Shown here: in pieces, positions 29,845 through 39,425 of the stretch | How positions within the stretch are numbered: position 1 is the stretch's first letter | Layout of the letters: every line of letters starts with the position of its first letter | NCBI RefSeq assembly: GCF_020880415.1 | Contig: NZ_JAJIUJ010000037.1 | Location: 62,001-126,000, forward strand | Source of the DNA: Xanthomonas euvesicatoria pv. euvesicatoria | GTDB taxonomy: Bacteria > Pseudomonadota > Gammaproteobacteria > Xanthomonadales > Xanthomonadaceae | Length of the DNA stretch: 64,000 nt | Reading direction: 5' to 3' | Notes under the pieces: model-generated | Seen by the model: the letters and a program-made list of their open reading frames with translations, nothing else | Told to the model about the DNA's origin: nothing | The model's database searches: none | Program-made: the position numbers and the translations under genes

Positions 29845-31002
29845 TCACGCGGCAGACGGATGTGCGGACAGGCGGTTGGGCAGCAGCACCGTGCAGGCAT
29901 GCAGCACCAGGCACAGCGCGATAAAGCCGAAGTTGGTCCATGTGAACGCCTGTGGCGCGAAGGGCGACATCAGGCAGGCGTAGGCCATACGCAGGAAGAT
30001 CAGCACATGGAAGATCGACAGCGAGCCATTGAGGCGGCGCACGCTCCAGACCAGCCCGGCGTACAGGGCCAACATTGCAAGCAAGGCACCGGCAGCGCCC
30101 CACGCCATCAAGAACGGAAAGAACTCGGTACCTACATTGATGTTGGGCGCATCCAGCGGAATGCTGGTCCCGGCGGTGGAAATCGAACCACTGAACGGCA
30201 CCAGTTGATTGATCAGGAAGCTGGCGTTGAGGTAGCCCTTTGCCAGCATCGCACCGAAGTTATACGGCCCTGCGCTGATGTAGAGCAGCAACCATTGCAC
30301 GCCCTGCGGCATGGCACGGTAGAACGCGCTGAACGGCAACGCCACGGTGGCCAGGGAACCGGAGCGCAACGCGCCAAGGATCGAAAACACGCCACCGCCG
30401 GCCAGCACGAGCAGGCCAATGGTCTTCCACGGCAGCCGACGCGCCGGATCGCGCCGCAGCAGCATCACCAGCACGAACGAAAACAGGCCAGCGAAGATGC
30501 GGTTGCGATCGATCACCACGATCGGAAACACGAATCCCAACGTCACCATCGCCGCACGCAGCCCACGATGGCGTACGCACAACAGGGCGATCGGCGGCAG
30601 GATCCAGCACATATTGGAGATGTGCCGCACATGCGCACGCAACGGGCTCAAGGTGGCGTACGACGCTGGATCGCTGAACAACGGAATCGGAAACAGCACC
30701 AGGTCGGCGATGCAGAACACCGTCACCGCCGCGGCCAGTACCATCGCCAGGAATGCATCGCGGGTACCGGCGTAACGGTAGTGGCGAAAGCGTTCCGACC
30801 AAGGAAGCTTTGGGCCAACCAGTAGATCCAAACATACTATCCCACCAGCTGCCGCAATCAGCAAAACGAGTCCCGCGCGATAACCACTCGGTAACTCGTA
30901 GGTCACAAATGTGACTCCACAGCTAATAAAAATCGCTGGAATCAAGTATGTCGACGGTCTTCGTAGAAAAAAAACAATTGACAGACTCACCTTGCAATCC
31001 AT
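29845..31002 (-). CDS. wzy: Wzy-like oligosaccharide repeat-unit polymerase
   Basis: A 385-residue integral membrane protein with about ten to twelve hydrophobic segments, no catalytic motif recognised, and the position expected of Wzy between Wzx/GT2 and Wzz. The start MDCKVSLSIVFFLRRPSTYL lies inside the end of the GT2 gene (16-bp overlap). The 5' part is visibly AT-richer than the rest. Assignment rests on topology plus context, as is usual for Wzy. Confidence 0.78.
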   Translation of the reverse strand: MDCKVSLSIVFFLRRPSTYLIPAIFISCGVTFVTYELPSGYRAGLVLLIAAAGGIVCLDLLVGPKLPWSERFRHYRYAGTRDAFLAMVLAAAVTVFCIADLVLFPIPLFSDPASYATLSPLRAHVRHISNMCWILPPIALLCVRHRGLRAAMVTLGFVFPIVVIDRNRIFAGLFSFVLVMLLRRDPARRLPWKTIGLLVLAGGGVFSILGALRSGSLATVALPFSAFYRAMPQGVQWLLLYISAGPYNFGAMLAKGYLNASFLINQLVPFSGSISTAGTSIPLDAPNINVGTEFFPFLMAWGAAGALLAMLALYAGLVWSVRRLNGSLSIFHVLIFLRMAYACLMSPFAPQAFTWTNFGFIALCLVLHACTVLLPNRLSAHPSAA

Positions 31003-31925
31003 GACTTGTCCGTTAAAACCGCAATCAAGCGCCGCATTATGTATACCGCCAGATGCCAAAAAACCCCTAACCAGTTTGATTTCAAGAAAGAAACTTTCGC
31101 TCTTATAAGACTGTGCTGCGCACGCAACAACCAAAATTCCGCGCCCAAAAAATACTTAGCGCCGCGCTCCGCAACAGATGCAAATTCACTCAAGTTATCA
31201 ATTCTTTTTTCCAGATTCCGCGTCTTGCTTACATTGGTACCGTGCAAGCGATAGGCAGAAACAGTTACATCTATGAATGCTAGATAATTACCAGAAACCA
31301 GCCTGATAAAGAGATCCCAATCCTCGACCCTGAGTGACTCATCCCACCTCATACCTTCATCAAAAGCATTGTGCCTAAGCATCATAACCGCACCACTGAC
31401 GGCCCACTTACTAATCACGGCGCGGCGAATTCCAACGTCTGTTCCGTATCGAGCTTTGTTGGCGCGATGAAGATCACACATTGCACTCTCGCAAATCAAC
31501 CTACCTACTCTATCTACAACGCAAGCATCACCTATGACCGCGGCTTTCCCGGGATTTTTTTCCAGGAACTCAACCTGTGCTTGAATCCCCCAAGGCATCA
31601 TGTAGTCGTCACTTGCAACGATACGCATGTATTCACCTCGTGCTGTCCGTGCCGCCTCGTTCAGCGTCGCGGACACTCCCCGATTCTCGCGTTGCACGAA
31701 GTGCACCGGTAGCCGATGCCCATGATCGCTGATCCATTGACTGATCTTTTCGCCGGTGGCATCGCTGGAGCCATCGTCGATGATCACGATTTCCTTGCAT
31801 GGATACGGATCTTCCAGGACGCTGTCCAGGCAGCGCTGCACGAAATGCTCATGGTTGAACGCCGGAATCAGTACCGACACCAACGGCCAGCGTGCACGTG
31901 CCGATACAGGTGCCTGATCGTTCAT
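30987..31925 (-). CDS. glycosyltransferase family 2
   Basis: A 312-residue GT-A enzyme. VSVLIPAFNHEHFVQRCLDS, EIVIIDDGSSDATGEKI, the DxD-like VASDDYMMPWGIQAQ and WDESLRVEDWDLFIRLVSGN are standard. It overlaps the Wzx gene by ATGA at its start and the polymerase gene at its end. The C-terminal two thirds are AT-richer than the flanks, with codon use unlike the neighbours. It probably starts or extends the repeat unit on undecaprenyl phosphate. Confidence 0.9.
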   Translation of the reverse strand: MNDQAPVSARARWPLVSVLIPAFNHEHFVQRCLDSVLEDPYPCKEIVIIDDGSSDATGEKISQWISDHGHRLPVHFVQRENRGVSATLNEAARTARGEYMRIVASDDYMMPWGIQAQVEFLEKNPGKAAVIGDACVVDRVGRLICESAMCDLHRANKARYGTDVGIRRAVISKWAVSGAVMMLRHNAFDEGMRWDESLRVEDWDLFIRLVSGNYLAFIDVTVSAYRLHGTNVSKTRNLEKRIDNLSEFASVAERGAKYFLGAEFWLLRAQHSLIRAKVSFLKSNWLGVFWHLAVYIMRRLIAVLTDKSWIAR

Positions 31926-33175
31926 GCCGCCCGCTCCAGGTAGCGCCGCACCACCACGATGTTGAACAACAGATACAGCACGTAGTTTGCTGCAAACGCG
32001 TACATCGCGCCGATCAGCCCGAACTGCGCGGTGAACACGTACACCAGCGCCAGATAGCTCGCTGCAAACACGCATTCGGAAATCACGAACAGCCGCGTCA
32101 TCGCCTTGGCCACCATCACATACGACAGCACGAACGCCGCGATCTTGATCACATCGCCCAGCAGCTGCGGGCCGTACAAGGGCGCCGCCGCGGCGAATTG
32201 GGGATCAAACAGCAGCCGGGTCGCCCAATCGCGGCATACATACACGCCCAGCGCCGCCACGATCACCGCCGGCATGACATAGCGATATGCACTGCGCAGC
32301 TCGCTGCCCAGCCCCGCAGCGCCTTGCAGCGACGCCAATTTGGGCAGGTAGTACACGTTGATGGCGGTGGTGAAGAACAGCAGATAGGCATCGGAGACCC
32401 GGCTCACCGCCTGCCAGTAGCCCACTTGCCCCCAGCCGAATTGCAGCGCCAGATGATCGCGCACCAGGATGGTCGCCAGCTGCGGCACCAGTGTCGAGGT
32501 GAGCGTCATCAGCGAAAATGCCGCCAGCCGACGGGTCATCTCCGCATCGAAGCGCATCCGCCACATGGCAGGCTGAAAATAGGGGCTACGCCGCAGTGCC
32601 GGAACCGCAGCCAGCAGCCACAGTACCTGACCCAGGACCAGCGCCAGCAGCGCCCCGTATAGTTGCACTTGGCTGGAAAGCCACGCCACCAAGGCAACGC
32701 TCAGCACGGCGCCTGTCACTTGCACGAAGGCGAGCCGCCGCACGTCCATGAAGCCGTTGATCAGCGCCAGTATGTAGTTGAGCAATGCGATTCCCAGCTG
32801 CGCGATTGCCAACACGCAGATCAGCGGACGGTAGCTCGCATCGCCCAGCAAGCGCTCGGCAATGGCTCCGCTGAAGGCTATGGCCAGCAGCGCGATCACG
32901 CAGGCCGCGCAGAATGCGTATAAGAGCGCCGCACTCAGCAAGCGCGCCAACTCGGGCGCATCGTCGCGGTACTGCGCTACATGCTTGACGATGCCGGCAC
33001 TGATGCCGCCACCGGCCAATACCGCCAGCACCGACATCAGGTTGAGGAACTGGCCAAGCCGGCCCACGCCCTGCGGCCCGGCGTAGACGGCGACCAGCTT
33101 GACCACCACCAATGCCGCCAGCAGCTTGGCCAGCGTCGCAACGCCGGTGTAGGCGCTGCTGCGCACGAGATTCAT
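31922..33175 (-). CDS. wzx: Wzx-type oligosaccharide flippase
   Basis: A 417-residue membrane protein with about twelve hydrophobic segments. It starts [20 protein letters not shown] and is closest in pattern to the WzxE/O-antigen translocase group ([40 protein letters not shown]). It would move the lipid-linked repeat unit across the inner membrane. Four-base overlaps with both flanking genes. Confidence 0.92.
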   Translation of the reverse strand: MNLVRSSAYTGVATLAKLLAALVVVKLVAVYAGPQGVGRLGQFLNLMSVLAVLAGGGISAGIVKHVAQYRDDAPELARLLSAALLYAFCAACVIALLAIAFSGAIAERLLGDASYRPLICVLAIAQLGIALLNYILALINGFMDVRRLAFVQVTGAVLSVALVAWLSSQVQLYGALLALVLGQVLWLLAAVPALRRSPYFQPAMWRMRFDAEMTRRLAAFSLMTLTSTLVPQLATILVRDHLALQFGWGQVGYWQAVSRVSDAYLLFFTTAINVYYLPKLASLQGAAGLGSELRSAYRYVMPAVIVAALGVYVCRDWATRLLFDPQFAAAAPLYGPQLLGDVIKIAAFVLSYVMVAKAMTRLFVISECVFAASYLALVYVFTAQFGLIGAMYAFAANYVLYLLFNIVVVRRYLERAA

Positions 33176-34296
33176 GTGTTGCTGCCGAACGATTGACAGG
33201 CCGCGATCACGTGCGCAACTGCTGCATCGTCCAGCGCCGGCCCCATCGGCAGGCTCAGTACTTCCCGATGCAGCTGTTCGCTCAGCGGCAGGCACGCCTC
33301 GCCCAGGGTGGCGTATGCCGGCTGCCGATGCGGCGGCACCGGATAATGAATCTGCGTGTGGATGCCCTGCCGCAACAGATGTGCCTGCAAGGCATCGCGC
33401 TGCGGGCTGCGTACCACGAACAGATGCCAGACGTGCTGCTGCTCTGCCACCGGCGCGGGCAGCACGATCAGCGGGTTGCAGATGCCGTGCAGATACCGCT
33501 GTGCCACTGCACGCCGCAGCGCGATTTCGTCCTCCAGATAGCCCAGCTTGACGCGCAGGAAAGCAGCCTGCATTTCATCCAGACGCGAGTTCACCCCCTG
33601 GCAGAGATGGTGATACTTCACTTCCGAGCCATAGTTGCGCAGCGCGCGAATGCACTCGGCCAGACGTACATCCGACGTCGTGACTGCGCCGCCATCGCCC
33701 AGTGCACCCAGGTTCTTGGTCGGGAAGAAACTGAAGGCCGCCGCATCGCCGAAGGCACCGGCGCGCCGCCCCTGTGCGCGTGCCCCGTGCGCTTGCGCGG
33801 CATCCTCGATCAGCAGCAGGCCGTAGCGATGGGCCAGGGTCTGCAGAGCCTGCATCTGGGCCAATTGGCCATACAGGTGCACTGCCATGATGGCGCGCGT
33901 GCGTGGCCCGATCGCCTTCTCCACCCTTGCCGGATCGATGTTGAAAGTGACCGGGTCCGGCTCGACCGGCACCAGCACCAGATGGTTCTGGCTGATCGCC
34001 AGGAATGTCGCGATGAAGGTGTTGGCCGGCACGATGATTTCGTCACCTTCGCGCAAGACCCCCAGCTCACGATAGCCGCGCAGGATCAACGCCAACGCAT
34101 CCAGCCCATTGCCCACGCCGACTGCATGCGTGCTGCCGCAATAACTGGCGAATTCGGCTTCGAACGCGGCCAGCTCTTGACCGAGCACATACCAGCCGGC
34201 ATCGATCACGCGTGCCGCTGCGAGTTTGAGTTCATCCGCATAGCGCGCATTGACTGCACGCAAATCCAGGAAAGGCACATCTCTCAATTCCACCAT
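33172..34296 (-). CDS. fdtB: DegT/DnrJ/EryC1 sugar aminotransferase (FdtB-like)
   Basis: A 374-residue PLP-dependent aminotransferase. The start [20 protein letters not shown] fits the family; motifs [44 protein letters not shown] (Asp/Gln at cofactor) and [16 protein letters not shown] with the PLP Lys. Next to an FdtA/QdtA-like isomerase it most likely makes a dTDP-3-amino-3,6-dideoxyhexose (Fuc3N or Qui3N). No acetyltransferase FdtC follows. Confidence 0.85.
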   Translation of the reverse strand: MVELRDVPFLDLRAVNARYADELKLAAARVIDAGWYVLGQELAAFEAEFASYCGSTHAVGVGNGLDALALILRGYRELGVLREGDEIIVPANTFIATFLAISQNHLVLVPVEPDPVTFNIDPARVEKAIGPRTRAIMAVHLYGQLAQMQALQTLAHRYGLLLIEDAAQAHGARAQGRRAGAFGDAAAFSFFPTKNLGALGDGGAVTTSDVRLAECIRALRNYGSEVKYHHLCQGVNSRLDEMQAAFLRVKLGYLEDEIALRRAVAQRYLHGICNPLIVLPAPVAEQQHVWHLFVVRSPQRDALQAHLLRQGIHTQIHYPVPPHRQPAYATLGEACLPLSEQLHREVLSLPMGPALDDAAVAHVIAACQSFGSNT

Positions 34297-34297
34297 T

Positions 34298-34771
34298 TTA
34301 CGATTGCACTTCGAGCAGAGCATTGATGCTGGGAATGAAGCTCGTGCTTGAGTGCCCTGGTTCTTGGCCAGTGCGCACTTCGCTTACGAACTGGTCGTAA
34401 TCCAGGATGTAATCGCCAGGGTCGTAAAACTGGTCGGCCAGCACCATCAGCACGCAGTCGGCACTGAAGCGGTACAGGTCGCGCCACACCATGCGGCCGA
34501 GCAGCAGGCCTTGCGACGGATCGTCCAGCACCACTTCGCTAGGACCACTGCCGTTGCCTTCGTCGAGCAGAATCGTCACCGAGCCGTGCAAGGCCACGGC
34601 GAATTGATTGAGCTGGCGGTGCGCATGCTGGCCGCGGTGCACGTCGTGGCGCGTGCCGAACAGGTAATACACACGGCGGATCTCGAACGGAACATTGCGC
34701 TGCTGCTCCAATGAAATGAGCAGCCCGCGATCGTCACCGTGGGTATGCAACTGGATGCGTTCGATAGCCAT
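34298..34771 (-). CDS. fdtA: sugar 3,4-ketoisomerase (FdtA/QdtA/WxcM-like cupin)
   Basis: A 157-residue cupin. It starts [20 protein letters not shown] and has [36 protein letters not shown] and [19 protein letters not shown], the motif order of dTDP-4-keto-6-deoxyglucose 3,4-ketoisomerases. First gene of the minus-strand glycan series; one base separates its stop from the aminotransferase start. FdtA and QdtA differ in product stereochemistry, which cannot be settled by eye. Confidence 0.85.
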   Translation of the reverse strand: MAIERIQLHTHGDDRGLLISLEQQRNVPFEIRRVYYLFGTRHDVHRGQHAHRQLNQFAVALHGSVTILLDEGNGSGPSEVVLDDPSQGLLLGRMVWRDLYRFSADCVLMVLADQFYDPGDYILDYDQFVSEVRTGQEPGHSSTSFIPSINALLEVQS

Positions 34772-35075
34772 GATCGGAGAGGCGTAACCGCTGACTGCAC
34801 GTAGTGCGACATGCCTGAGTGCGTCGGGTTGCGCGAAAGGTTGCGCGCGCTCGGGGCCATGCGAAGCGCTGTACGCGCAAGCGCAGCCGACCGCGTCGCA
34901 GCGCTTCGGTGTGCAGCACGTGCAAACCAGGTGCCACGGCGACGCAACCTTTTTCCGACATCGCCGCACCCATCGGTGCACGTTCACCTGGCCGCCGTTC
35001 GGCCGGCGTGGGGAGCCAGGCCTGGCCGCGCAGCGCGCAGCCGGAACCAACGACCACCACCGGAAGACAGATCAG
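34772..35075. other. divergent promoter region at the right end of the glycan cluster
   Basis: About 300 bp between the first glycan gene and cytochrome b561, transcribed in opposite directions. It should hold both promoters. GC-rich; no reading frame or operator recognised. Confidence 0.5.
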
Positions 35076-35696
35076 ATGCGCTCCTCCCCCCCTGCGCCCG
35101 CCAGCGCTCCCGTCAACGGCACAGACACCGCGCCCCTGCCAGAACAGGCGCCCACAGCTGCGCGCGTGCTGCCCTTGCCCAAGGCGATGCGCGTGCTGCA
35201 CTGGCTCACCGTGCTGTGCCTGGCCATGGCGGCCACGCTGATCCTGCTGCGTGCCGAGCTGGATGGCCGCGCACTGCGTCAGTGGCTGCTGGAAGGCCAC
35301 CGCCACTTTGGCTTGCTGGTCCTGGTGCTGTTTGCGTTGCGCATCGGGTTGCGCCTGCGGTTGCGCAGATTGCCGCCCGGTCCACCCGCATCCCTGCCGA
35401 TGCGCCTGGCCGCCGGTGCCACGCATGTGGCGATGTACGGCCTGATGCTCGCGCTGCCATTGCTGGGCTGGTCGCTGAGCAGCGCCTACGGCAAGCAGGT
35501 GTATTTCTTCGGCATCCCCTTGCCCGCGTTGGTCGCGCCGGACGGCGACCTCGGCGACACCCTGGGCACCTGGCACTTGAACGCAGCCTGGGCGCTGCTG
35601 GCGCTGGTGCTGCTGCATATCGGCGCCGCGCTCTGGCATCACCTGGTATTGCGCGACGGCCTGTTGCGCCGCGTGTTGCCGGGCAAGCGCGCATGA
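35076..35696 (+). CDS. cytochrome b561 family membrane protein
   Basis: A 206-residue, four-helix inner-membrane b-type cytochrome. After a Pro/Ala-rich N-terminus, the His ligands lie in AMRVLHWLTVLCLAM, GHRHFGLLVLVLF, GATHVAMYGLMLALPLLGW and LLHIGAALWHHLV. It would pass electrons between the quinone pool or a dehydrogenase and the c-type cytochromes encoded next. Start MRSSPPAP with GGAAGA upstream; a longer frame lacks support. Confidence 0.88.
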   Translation: MRSSPPAPASAPVNGTDTAPLPEQAPTAARVLPLPKAMRVLHWLTVLCLAMAATLILLRAELDGRALRQWLLEGHRHFGLLVLVLFALRIGLRLRLRRLPPGPPASLPMRLAAGATHVAMYGLMLALPLLGWSLSSAYGKQVYFFGIPLPALVAPDGDLGDTLGTWHLNAAWALLALVLLHIGAALWHHLVLRDGLLRRVLPGKRA

Positions 35697-35779
35697 GCCG
35701 CCGCACCCCGCCGTCTGTCATTCGTTTCCTCGCCCGTTCCCGCACCGCTGCCTCCCGCACCGTCGAACAAGGACTTTCC

Positions 35780-37123
35780 ATGCCCATGCCCCAGCCCGCT
35801 CCGCGTCGCACTGCCGCGCGTACCGCCTCCCTGACGTCCTTGTTGTGCGTGTCCGGCCCCTTGTTGCTACTGGCCAGTACGCAGGCACAGGCGATTCCCT
35901 CGTTCGCGCGCCAGACCGGCTCGTCCTGCGCCGATTGCCATGTCGGTTCCTATGGTCCCTCGCTCACGCCCTACGGTATGCGCTTCAAGCTCGGCGGTTT
36001 TACCGATACCGATGGCGAGGGCACCAAGATCCCGGTGTCCGGCCAGCTCACCTGGTCGCGCAACAACCCCAGCCGCGGCGACAGCACCTCGCGCCTGCGC
36101 GAAGCCGATCTGTATCTGGGCGGCCGCCTCAACGACAACATCGGTGGTTACTCGAAGATCCGCTCCAACAACAGCGGCAATGCGACCTTCGATACGCGCC
36201 TGGACGATGTCGATCTGCGCTTTGTCAGCAAGCCGTTCCAGATGGCGGGCAAGGACACCATGATCGGTGTCAGCATCAACAACAACCCGGGCATTTCCGA
36301 CCCGGTGCACGTGTTGCCGAACGCCTCCACGCTTACCCCTGCCTCCAATGGCGGCGCCTCCACCATGCTCAGCTCCTCGGCGCTGTCCAACCGCGTCATC
36401 GGTGCCAGCGTCTACGGCCTGTACGACCGCAATTGGTACGGCGAAGTGGGTAGCTACAGCGCGCTGTCGCCGTCTGCGCAGGACCGCCTCGGCTGGCCGG
36501 TCAACGGCGACCCGGGCAAGCTCAGCGACACCAGCTATGCGCGTCTTGCCTACATGAAGGACATGAAGCGCCAGTTCTTCTCGGTGGGCCTGACTGCGCT
36601 CACGACCCGCCGCCAGCCGCTGCGCACCGGGCCCAGCGACGACCTCACCGATTTGGGCTACGACCTGACCTACCAGTTCCTCGGCACCCGCGAGCACGTG
36701 CTGTCGCTGGCCTACGTCAACATCTACGAGCGTCGCAAATACGGCAGCCCGCTGATGTCGACCGACCCCACCATGCCGGCGCTGGACCGGGGCAGCGTGC
36801 GCGATCAGACCCTCAGCATGAACTACGCCTTCAAGCAGACCTACGGCGTGCTGGCCGCGCACATGATCAACAGCGGCTCGTTCGATGCGGCGCGCTATTC
36901 GCCGGTGGGTATCCCGGACACCACCAGCAATCTGATCCTGCTGTACTGGACCCCGTTCGGCAAGGACGGCACCTACACCTCGATGGCCAACCTGCGCGTG
37001 TCCGCCGGCTGGTTCCGTTTCGACAAGTTCAACGGCAGCACCTCCAACGTCTTCCGTGGCCCGCCGATCACCAATCCGCGCGATCTCGACAGCTTCACCC
37101 TGTCGGTCAATCTGGCCTTCTGA
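35780..37123 (+). CDS. outer-membrane-like protein with N-terminal c-type haem motif
   Basis: A 447-residue exported protein. The signal peptide is about 1-38 (SGPLLLLASTQAQA). The mature N-terminus has one haem motif, SCADCH, in a short segment PSFARQTGSSCADCHVGSYG. The remaining about 380 residues are alternating polar/aromatic strands typical of an outer-membrane barrel, ending in FTLSVNLAF with a terminal Phe. This predicts a barrel with a haem-bearing plug or tail. AAGGA at 35769 sits six bases before this ATG; an ATG at 35693 overlapping the b561 stop (ATGA) is a coupled alternative. It could move electrons to or from the cell surface. Confidence 0.75.
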   Translation: MPMPQPAPRRTAARTASLTSLLCVSGPLLLLASTQAQAIPSFARQTGSSCADCHVGSYGPSLTPYGMRFKLGGFTDTDGEGTKIPVSGQLTWSRNNPSRGDSTSRLREADLYLGGRLNDNIGGYSKIRSNNSGNATFDTRLDDVDLRFVSKPFQMAGKDTMIGVSINNNPGISDPVHVLPNASTLTPASNGGASTMLSSSALSNRVIGASVYGLYDRNWYGEVGSYSALSPSAQDRLGWPVNGDPGKLSDTSYARLAYMKDMKRQFFSVGLTALTTRRQPLRTGPSDDLTDLGYDLTYQFLGTREHVLSLAYVNIYERRKYGSPLMSTDPTMPALDRGSVRDQTLSMNYAFKQTYGVLAAHMINSGSFDAARYSPVGIPDTTSNLILLYWTPFGKDGTYTSMANLRVSAGWFRFDKFNGSTSNVFRGPPITNPRDLDSFTLSVNLAF

Positions 37124-37149
37124 TCCCTCCCGCACCTGTACGGATCCAC

Positions 37150-37542
37150 ATGAACCCACCACGCAAACTCTCCGTGTTGTGCGCCCCGTTGGCCGGCCTG
37201 ATGCTGGCGGGCGCACTGACCATGCCCTCGGCCTACGCTGCCGACGGCGCCGGCGTCTTCCTCACCGAATGCGGTGAATGCCACAGCGTCAAACCGGGCA
37301 AGAACAAGAAAGGTCCGTCGCTGTTCGGCGTGGCAGGCCGCCCTGCCGGTACCGTCGCAGACTTCGGCGGTTATTCCGATGCGCTCAAGAACAGCAAGTG
37401 GACCTGGACTCCGGCCCAGCTCAAGACCTATCTGTCGCAATCCTCGTCCAAGGCGCTGCCGGGCACCAAGATGAAGTACGACGGCCTGGACGACCCGAAG
37501 GAGCTCGACGCACTGATCGCCTACCTCAACACTTTGAAGTAG
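37150..37542 (+). CDS. small class I cytochrome c
   Basis: A 130-residue periplasmic cytochrome c. The signal peptide ends PSAYA (about residue 30). The haem site is ECGECHSVKPGKNKKGPSLF, the axial Met is in LPGTKMKYDGLDD and the C-terminal helix is ELDALIAYLNTLK. Length and pattern match the cytochrome c2/c550 type. It lies 26 bp after the haem-barrel gene and is probably its soluble electron partner. Confidence 0.92.
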   Translation: MNPPRKLSVLCAPLAGLMLAGALTMPSAYAADGAGVFLTECGECHSVKPGKNKKGPSLFGVAGRPAGTVADFGGYSDALKNSKWTWTPAQLKTYLSQSSSKALPGTKMKYDGLDDPKELDALIAYLNTLK

Positions 37543-38090
37543 GCGCGGCCACTGCGGCATGGCGCGTCGTCGCCCGAGGGGGCGGACGCATGGCGCGCCA
37601 ATCGCAACGCGCGCGCATGCCCGCGGCCCCGGTCGCCTGCCCTGCGGGTACCACCTGCATCGCTTGCTCGGCCGGTAGGGTGGCTGCGTCGGTTGCCAAC
37701 GCAGCCAGCCGTGGCAGCCTGTCCGTCGGCCGCCTGCACAGCCAGGCGTTGCAGGCGGCCGCGACCGGCCGGCCCGGATGGATTCGCGTTGCCCGACGCG
37801 GTGCCTTCGCGTATACGGACGCAATCGCCGCCGCCGCGGTGGTCTCGTTCGCCGCCCTGGGGCACCATCGCGTCCCTGTTTGACACCCGCCCACGCCATT
37901 GCCGACCGCTCCAGCTTCCAAGCCGCTCCCCTCCCGACCGCGACGCCACTGCGCCCGCGCGATCTTCTGCGTGGGCGCACTGTTGGACAGTGCCGCACGC
38001 CACCCACGGTGCGAAGCGCAACCGGCCTTATCCGCCCAGCGACCAGGCCAACCGCGGGGGCGCCGCCCACCACACAGTCACCGCACGCTG
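37543..38090. other. region before the barrel-like gene
   Basis: About 550 bp. The second half is open in the frame of the gene at 38091, from a TTG at 37899, but is Arg/Pro-rich without family character. The first half shows no gene. Confidence 0.45.
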
Positions 38091-38780
38091 GTGCAGTGGC
38101 TGCTGCTCGCGCTGGCAGCCGGCTCCTGCGGCAGCGCCCTGGCCAAGGACTTCGGCGGTGCAGTGGCGCTGACCTCCAGCCTGATCGACCGTGGTATCTC
38201 GATCGCGCCCAACAAGGTCACCGTGCAGGCCGCCGGCTACTGGCTGCCCGCCCCCGGCTGGTCGGTTTCCACCTCGGTGGCGCTGCAGTCCCCCGCCTGG
38301 AGTGATCCGGTCGCGGTCACCGCCCAGGTCGGGCGCGCCTGGATGCTGGACGACCGCTGGCAGATGCAGGCCAGCCTGCTCTACTACGGCTACCCGACCG
38401 ACCGCGCCACGCGCACCTTCGACCGCCAGGAAGCCAGCCTGGCCTGGTCCTACCGCGACCTGCTGACGTTTTCGCTGTCCACCTTCAATTTCCCGCGGGC
38501 CGACCGGTCGCCGTGGAACGTGGCGTTCGACATCACCGCCAACGTCCCGCTGCGCAACGATGTCAGCCTGTCGCTCGGTGCCGGTTCGTCGCGCTTTCCG
38601 GCCATGGCCTACGGTGCAGCGCGCTCGGGCCGCTATCAGTACGGCCAGGTGGGCCTGAAGTGGAACCGCGCCGGATGGACACTGAAAGCCGAGCGCATCC
38701 TGACCAGCGGCAATACCCCGCGCATGCAGGGCGGCCCCGGCGACATGCCGTGGCTGGGCACGGTCGCCAGAACCTTCTGA
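38091..38780 (+). CDS. exported beta-barrel-like protein, unknown function
   Basis: About 229 residues. A hydrophobic segment (QWLLLALAAGSCGSALAKDF) acts as signal peptide and is followed by amphipathic strands (AVALTSSLIDRGISIAPNKV, SVSTSVALQSPAW) and an aromatic C-terminus (TVARTF). This resembles small outer-membrane barrels of the TorF type, but the similarity is weak. Start is uncertain: GTG at 38091 gives a signal peptide without basic residues, while upstream GTG 37971 or TTG 37899 would add a basic N-region. It lies between the cytochromes and the sigma factor gene. Confidence 0.6.
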   Translation: MQWLLLALAAGSCGSALAKDFGGAVALTSSLIDRGISIAPNKVTVQAAGYWLPAPGWSVSTSVALQSPAWSDPVAVTAQVGRAWMLDDRWQMQASLLYYGYPTDRATRTFDRQEASLAWSYRDLLTFSLSTFNFPRADRSPWNVAFDITANVPLRNDVSLSLGAGSSRFPAMAYGAARSGRYQYGQVGLKWNRAGWTLKAERILTSGNTPRMQGGPGDMPWLGTVARTF

Positions 38781-38831
38781 TCCACACGCAACCTTTTGCC
38801 TGCCTGCGCGCACTAACGTGGGTTACCCGCC

Positions 38832-39425
38832 ATGCCTGCACCGATGAATGACACCGACACCCTGGGCGATGCCACCGACCGCATGCTGTTGCGCCGCATG
38901 GCCGGGGGCGATCGCGACGCGCTGGCCAGCATGTACCACAGCTATCACGGACGGCTGTGCCGCTTCCTGTCGCGGCTGACCCGCCGCCCGGACATCATCG
39001 AAGAGGCCATCAACGATTGCTTCTGGATCGCCTGGCAAAAGGCCGGCGACTTCCGCGGCGACTCGCAGGTCTCCACCTGGATCATGGGCATCGCCTACCG
39101 CTGCGGACTCAAATGCCTGCGCCAGCATGACGGCGAAGCCATCGACGACACCGCCCTGGTGGAAGACCACGCCCCCAGCGCCGACGACAACGACGACCGC
39201 GAACTGCGCGACTGGCTGGACAAGGGCATGGAGCGGTTGTCGCCGGACCAGCGCCTGGTGGTCGAACTGGTCTACGGCGTCGGCCACAAGCTCGAGGAAG
39301 TGGCCGACATCATGCAGTGCCCGGTTGGCACCATCAAAGCCCGGCTGTTCCACGCCCGGGTCAAATTACGCAATGTGCTGCCCGGCCTGGCCGGCGGCGC
39401 CCCTTACACGGAGACCATGCAATGA
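38832..39425 (+). CDS. ECF sigma-70 factor
   Basis: A 197-residue extracytoplasmic-function sigma factor. The region 2 core is YHSYHGRLCRFLSRLTRR, then DCFWIAWQKAGDFRGDS and STWIMGIAYRCGLKCLR. Region 4 is LSPDQRLVVELVYGVGHKLE and GTIKARLFHARVKLRN. A second ATG at 38844 is an alternative start. Its stop overlaps the next start (ATGA), an anti-sigma gene, giving the usual sigma/anti-sigma pair. The likely targets are the neighbouring cytochrome genes and itself (inference). Confidence 0.93.
   Translation: MPAPMNDTDTLGDATDRMLLRRMAGGDRDALASMYHSYHGRLCRFLSRLTRRPDIIEEAINDCFWIAWQKAGDFRGDSQVSTWIMGIAYRCGLKCLRQHDGEAIDDTALVEDHAPSADDNDDRELRDWLDKGMERLSPDQRLVVELVYGVGHKLEEVADIMQCPVGTIKARLFHARVKLRNVLPGLAGGAPYTETMQ

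Noticed and set aside
34811-35779. N-terminal extension of the haem-barrel frame to 34811
   Set aside because: It runs through the cytochrome b561 gene in another frame and lacks any signal sequence; AAGGA before 35780 marks the real start.
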